From Hydractinia symbiolongicarpus (lineage: Eukaryota; Cnidaria; Hydrozoa; Anthoathecata; Hydractiniidae), in assembly GCF_029227915.1 (NCBI RefSeq), contig NC_079887.1, forward strand, positions 4,650,001-4,714,000: a DNA stretch of 64,000 bases, read 5' to 3'. The position numbers and the translations under genes are program-made. This document shows positions 61,250 through 64,000 of the stretch, in pieces; positions within the stretch are counted from its first letter, which is position 1, and each line of letters opens with the position of its first letter. The notes under the pieces are model-generated. The model ran no database searches and was not told the origin of the DNA. It saw nothing but the letters and a program-made list of their open reading frames with translations.

Positions 61250-64000
61250 TTTCACCACTAAAACGCATGAGACTTGTAGTTTTCAAAACTGTTTTCATTT
61301 TTGATGAGAGGCTGAATAAAAGAAGTTTAATCGCCGGCAAACGAAAACCCGTGATTTCGCGTAAATCCCAGGCTTGGCCCGTATAGTCGAAGGTATACAA
61401 AGAAAGTACCCTCTGAGTAAACTCATTTCCAAAGCGATATTTTAAATTATCTTTTCACCACTAAAACGCATGAGACTTGTAGTTTTCAAAAATGTTTTCA
61501 TTTTTGATGGGACGCTGAATAAAAGAAGTTTAATTGCCGGCAAACGAAAACCCGCGATTTCCCCTAAATCCCGGACTCTGCCCGTATAGTCAAAAGTATA
61601 CAAAGAAAGTACCCAGGGAGTAAACTCATTTCCCGAACGATTTTTTAAATTATCTTTTCACCACTAAAACGCATGAGACTTGTAGTTTTCAAAAATGTTT
61701 TCATTTTTGATGAGACGCTTAATGAAAGTGGTTTAATCGCCGGCAAACGAAAACCCGTGATTTCCCGTAAATCTCTGGCTTGGCCCGTATAGTCGAATGT
61801 ATACAAAGAAAGTACCCAGGGAGTAAACTCATTTCCCGAACGATTTTGTAAATCATCTTTCCACCACTAAAACGCATGAGACTTGTAGTTTTCAAAAATG
61901 TTTTCATTTTTGATGGGACGATGAATAAAAGAAGTTTAATCGCCGGCAAACCAAAACCCGTGATTTCCCGTAAATCCCGGGCTTGGCCCGTATAGTCGAA
62001 TGTATACAAAGAAAGTACCCTGTGAGTAAATTCATTTCCAAAACGATTTTTTAAATTATCTTTTCACCACTAAAACGCATGAGACTTGTAGTTTTCAAAA
62101 ATGTTTTCATTTTTGATGAGACGCTTAATGAAAGTGGTTTAATCGCCGGCAAACGAAAACCCGTGATTTCCCGTAAATCTCTGGCTTGGCCCGTATAGTC
62201 GAATGTATAGAAAAAAAGTACCCTTTGAGTAAACTCATTTCCAAAACGATTTTTTAAATTATCTTTTCACCACTAAAACGCATGAGACTTGTAGTTTTCA
62301 AAAATGTTTTCATTTTTGATGAGACGCTGAATAAAAGAAGTTTGATCGCCGGCAAACGAAAACCCGCGATTTCCCGTAAATCCCGGATTCGGCCTGTATA
62401 GTCAAAAGTATACAAAGAAAGTACCCTTTGAGTAAACTCATTTCCGGAACGATTTTTTATATTACTTTTTCACCACTAAAACGCATGAGACTTGTAGTTT
62501 TCAAAAATGTTTTCATTTTTGATGGGACGCTGAATAAAAGAAGTTTAATCGCCGGCAAACGAAAACCCGCGATTTCCCGTAAATCCCGGACTCGGCCTGT
62601 ATAGTCAAAAGTATACAAAGAAAGTACCCAGGGAGTAAACTCATTTCCCGAACGATTTTTTAAATTATTTTTTCACCACTAAAACGCATGAGATTTGTAG
62701 TTTTCAGAAATGTTTTCATTTTTGATGAGACGCTTAATGAAAGTGATTTAATCGCCGGCAAACGAAAACCCGTGATTTCCCGTAAATCCCGGGCTTGGCC
62801 CGTATAGTCGAATGTATACAAAGAAAGTACCCTCTGAGTAAACTCATTTCAAAAACGATATTTTAAATTATCTTTTCACCACTAAAACGCATGAGACTTG
62901 TAGTTTTCAAAAATGTTTTCATTTTTGATGGGACGCTGAATAAAAGAAGTTTAATTGCCGGCAAATGAAAACCCGAGATTTCCCGTAAATCCCTGACGCG
63001 GCCCGTATAGTCAAAAGTATACAAAGAAAGTACCCAGGGAGTAAACTCATTTCCCGAACGATTTTTTAAATTATCTTTTCACCACTAAAACGCATGAGAC
63101 TTGTAGTTTTCAAAAATGTTCTCATTTTTGATGAGACGCTTAATGAAAGAGGTTTAATCGCCGGCAAACAAAAACCCGCGATTTCCCGGAAATCCCGGGC
63201 TTGGCCCGTATAGTCGAATGTATACAAAGAAAGTACCCAGGGAGTAAACTCATTTCCCGAACGATTTTTTATATTACTTTTTCACCACTAAAACGCATGA
63301 GACTTGTAGTTTTCAAAAATGTTTTCATTTTTGATGGGACGCTGAATAAAAGAAGTTTAATCGCCGGCAAACGAAAACCCGCGATTTCCCGTAAATCCCG
63401 GACTCGGCCTGTATAGTCAAAAGTATACAAAGAAAGTACCCAGGGAGTAAACGCATTTCCTGAACGATTTTATAAATTATTTTTTCACCACTAAAACGCA
63501 TGAGACTTGTAGTTTTCAAAAATGTTTTCATTTTTGATGGGACGATGAAAAAAAGAAGTTTAATCGCCGGCAAACGAAACCCCGCGATTTCCCGTAAATC
63601 CCGGACTCGGCCCGTATAGTCAAAAGTATACAAAGAAAGTACCCAGGGAGAAAACTCATTTCCCGAACTATTTTTTAAATCATCTTTCCACCACTAAAAC
63701 GCATGAGACTTGTAGTTTTCAAAAATGTTTTCATTTTTGATGGGACGATGAATAAAAGAAGTTTAATCGCCGGCAAACGAAAACCCGTGATTTCCCGTAA
63801 ATCCCGGGCTTGGCCCGTATAGTCGAATGTATAGAAAGAAAGTACCCTGTGAGTAAACTCATTTCCAAAACGATTTTTTAAATTATCTTTTCACCACTAA
63901 AACGCATGAGACTTGTAGTTTTCAAAAATGTTTTCATTTTTGATGAGAGGCTGAATAAAAGAAGTTTAATCGCCGGCAAAGGAAAACCCGCGATTTCCCG
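61250..64000. repeat. About 3.0-kb segment, copy 3 (two monomers shorter)
   Basis: TGATTTCGCG at 61,352 is exactly 50 x 203 bp after 51,202, while the near-palindrome at 63,180 is 48 x 203 bp after 53,436, so two monomers have been lost between them. Near 62,390-62,450 a monomer begins as A (CCCGGATTCGG, GTCAAAAGTATAC) and ends as B (CCCTTTGAG, TTTCCGGAACG), then TATATTACTTTTTCACC follows. The segment runs out of the window at 64,000. Confidence 0.78.

Larger units (their letters stand above)
1..64000. repeat. Satellite DNA array, ~203-bp monomer, head-to-tail
   Basis: Every stretch of the window reads as a variant of one monomer of 202-203 bp, always in the same orientation; about 315 monomers fit. 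Equivalent landmarks (CACCACTAAAACGCATGAG, ATCGCCGGCAAACG, GTATACAAAGAAAGTACCC) recur at this step from end to end, and all longer repeat distances I measured are close multiples of 203. Length variation is mostly single-base, in T or A runs such as TTATTTTTCACC versus TTATTTTTTCACC. Neither array edge is in the window. Arrays of this kind form constitutive heterochromatin at centromeres, near them, or at subtelomeres of eukaryotes; which applies here cannot be told from sequence alone. I do not recognise the family or species. Confidence 0.99.
36281..64000. repeat. Array domain R: most homogeneous region, large segmental repeats
   Basis: From 36,281 the array is dominated by monomers with TCTTTCCACCAC and GATGGGACGATGAATAAAAG, and by others with GATGAGAGGCTGAATAAAAG; I saw neither marker before this point. 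One diagnostic monomer with TTTCCCGGAAATC recurs at 38,824, 41,056, 43,491, 45,317 (one-base variant), 49,985, 53,436, 60,135 and 63,180. Most of these intervals (2,232, 1,826, 4,668, 3,451, 6,699, 3,045) are within 0-1 bp of multiples of 203. Intervening monomers are near-identical between blocks. The domain continues past the right end of the window. Confidence 0.85.

Noticed and set aside
35599-63416. Plus-strand open frames of 65-82 codons in domains M and R, some starting at TTG
   Set aside because: They lie over the same monomer segments that are open on the minus strand, begin at non-ATG codons in many copies, and follow the satellite boundaries. Two mirrored frames over one repeat are expected by chance when stops are rare in a segment.
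63325-63633. Longest open frame in the window, 102 codons on the minus strand (also 96 codons at 61,719-62,009)
   Set aside because: It is made of parts of two monomers, one read in a different frame from the other. A second frame is simply open across the monomer border. Composition is identical to the surrounding satellite, and no domain is recognisable.
1-64000. CRISPR array
   Set aside because: The repeat is about 203 bp and contiguous, with no unique spacers between short identical repeats.
1-64000. Transposon-derived tandem repeat or embedded transposon
   Set aside because: I saw no terminal repeats, target-site duplications, reverse transcriptase or transposase-like frames, and no break in the monomer periodicity.
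1-64000. rDNA spacer, tRNA, 5S or other RNA gene inside the monomer
   Set aside because: No A/B box pair, 5S-like or tRNA-like fold is evident, and the short dyads are too small for a structured RNA gene.

Overview
The whole window, from the first base to the last, is one uninterrupted head-to-tail tandem array of a satellite DNA. The monomer is about 203 bp, and roughly 315 monomers fit in the window. I see no protein-coding gene, RNA gene, transposon, CRISPR array, telomere repeat or non-satellite insertion, and no monomer in inverted orientation. An array of this size and monomer length points to the nuclear heterochromatin of a eukaryote (centromeric, pericentromeric or subtelomeric). Nothing in the sequence names the species, and I do not recognise the monomer. 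A hand count of one reference monomer gives about 38% GC and 13 CpG, against about 7.4 expected from base composition, so CpG is enriched rather than depleted.

Two main monomer haplotypes differ at linked sites. Type A carries GACGCTGAATAAAAGAAG, CCCGGACTCGG, GTCAAAAGTATAC and CCCAGGGAG. Type B carries CTTAATGAAAG (often), CCCGGGCTTGG, GTCGAATGTATAC and CCCTGTGAG. Several local subtypes are layered on these. All share an AT-rich part and a GC-rich, dyad-rich core.

Layout. Domain L (1 to about 30,810) is the most varied. It holds subtypes with GCCCATGAG, CGCAGGAGAC and CTCTACTAAAG beginnings, arranged in nested higher-order repeats: an 11-mer of 2,232 bp (4.9-13.2 kb), a 3-mer of 609 bp (13.2-15.0 kb), a 7-mer of about 1.4 kb (14.4-18.0 kb), a two-copy 2.04-kb block (23.3-28.8 kb) and a 4-mer of 812 bp (28.0-29.6 kb). 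Domain M (about 30,811-36,280) has simpler A/B monomers in 609-bp 3-mers and three 811-bp 4-mers. Domain R (about 36,281-64,000) is marked by GGGACGATGAATAAAAG and TCTTTCCACCAC subtypes. It shows 9-mer (1,826-1,827 bp), 4-mer (812 bp) and roughly 15-mer blocks re-used at exact multiples of the monomer.

The biology visible here is array evolution: repeated in-register unequal exchange, with several junctions that can be placed to within about 10-20 bp. The open reading frames of about 65-100 codons on both strands are by-products of the repeat. They change frame at every monomer, because 203 is not a multiple of 3, and they mirror each other across strands. I do not annotate them as genes.
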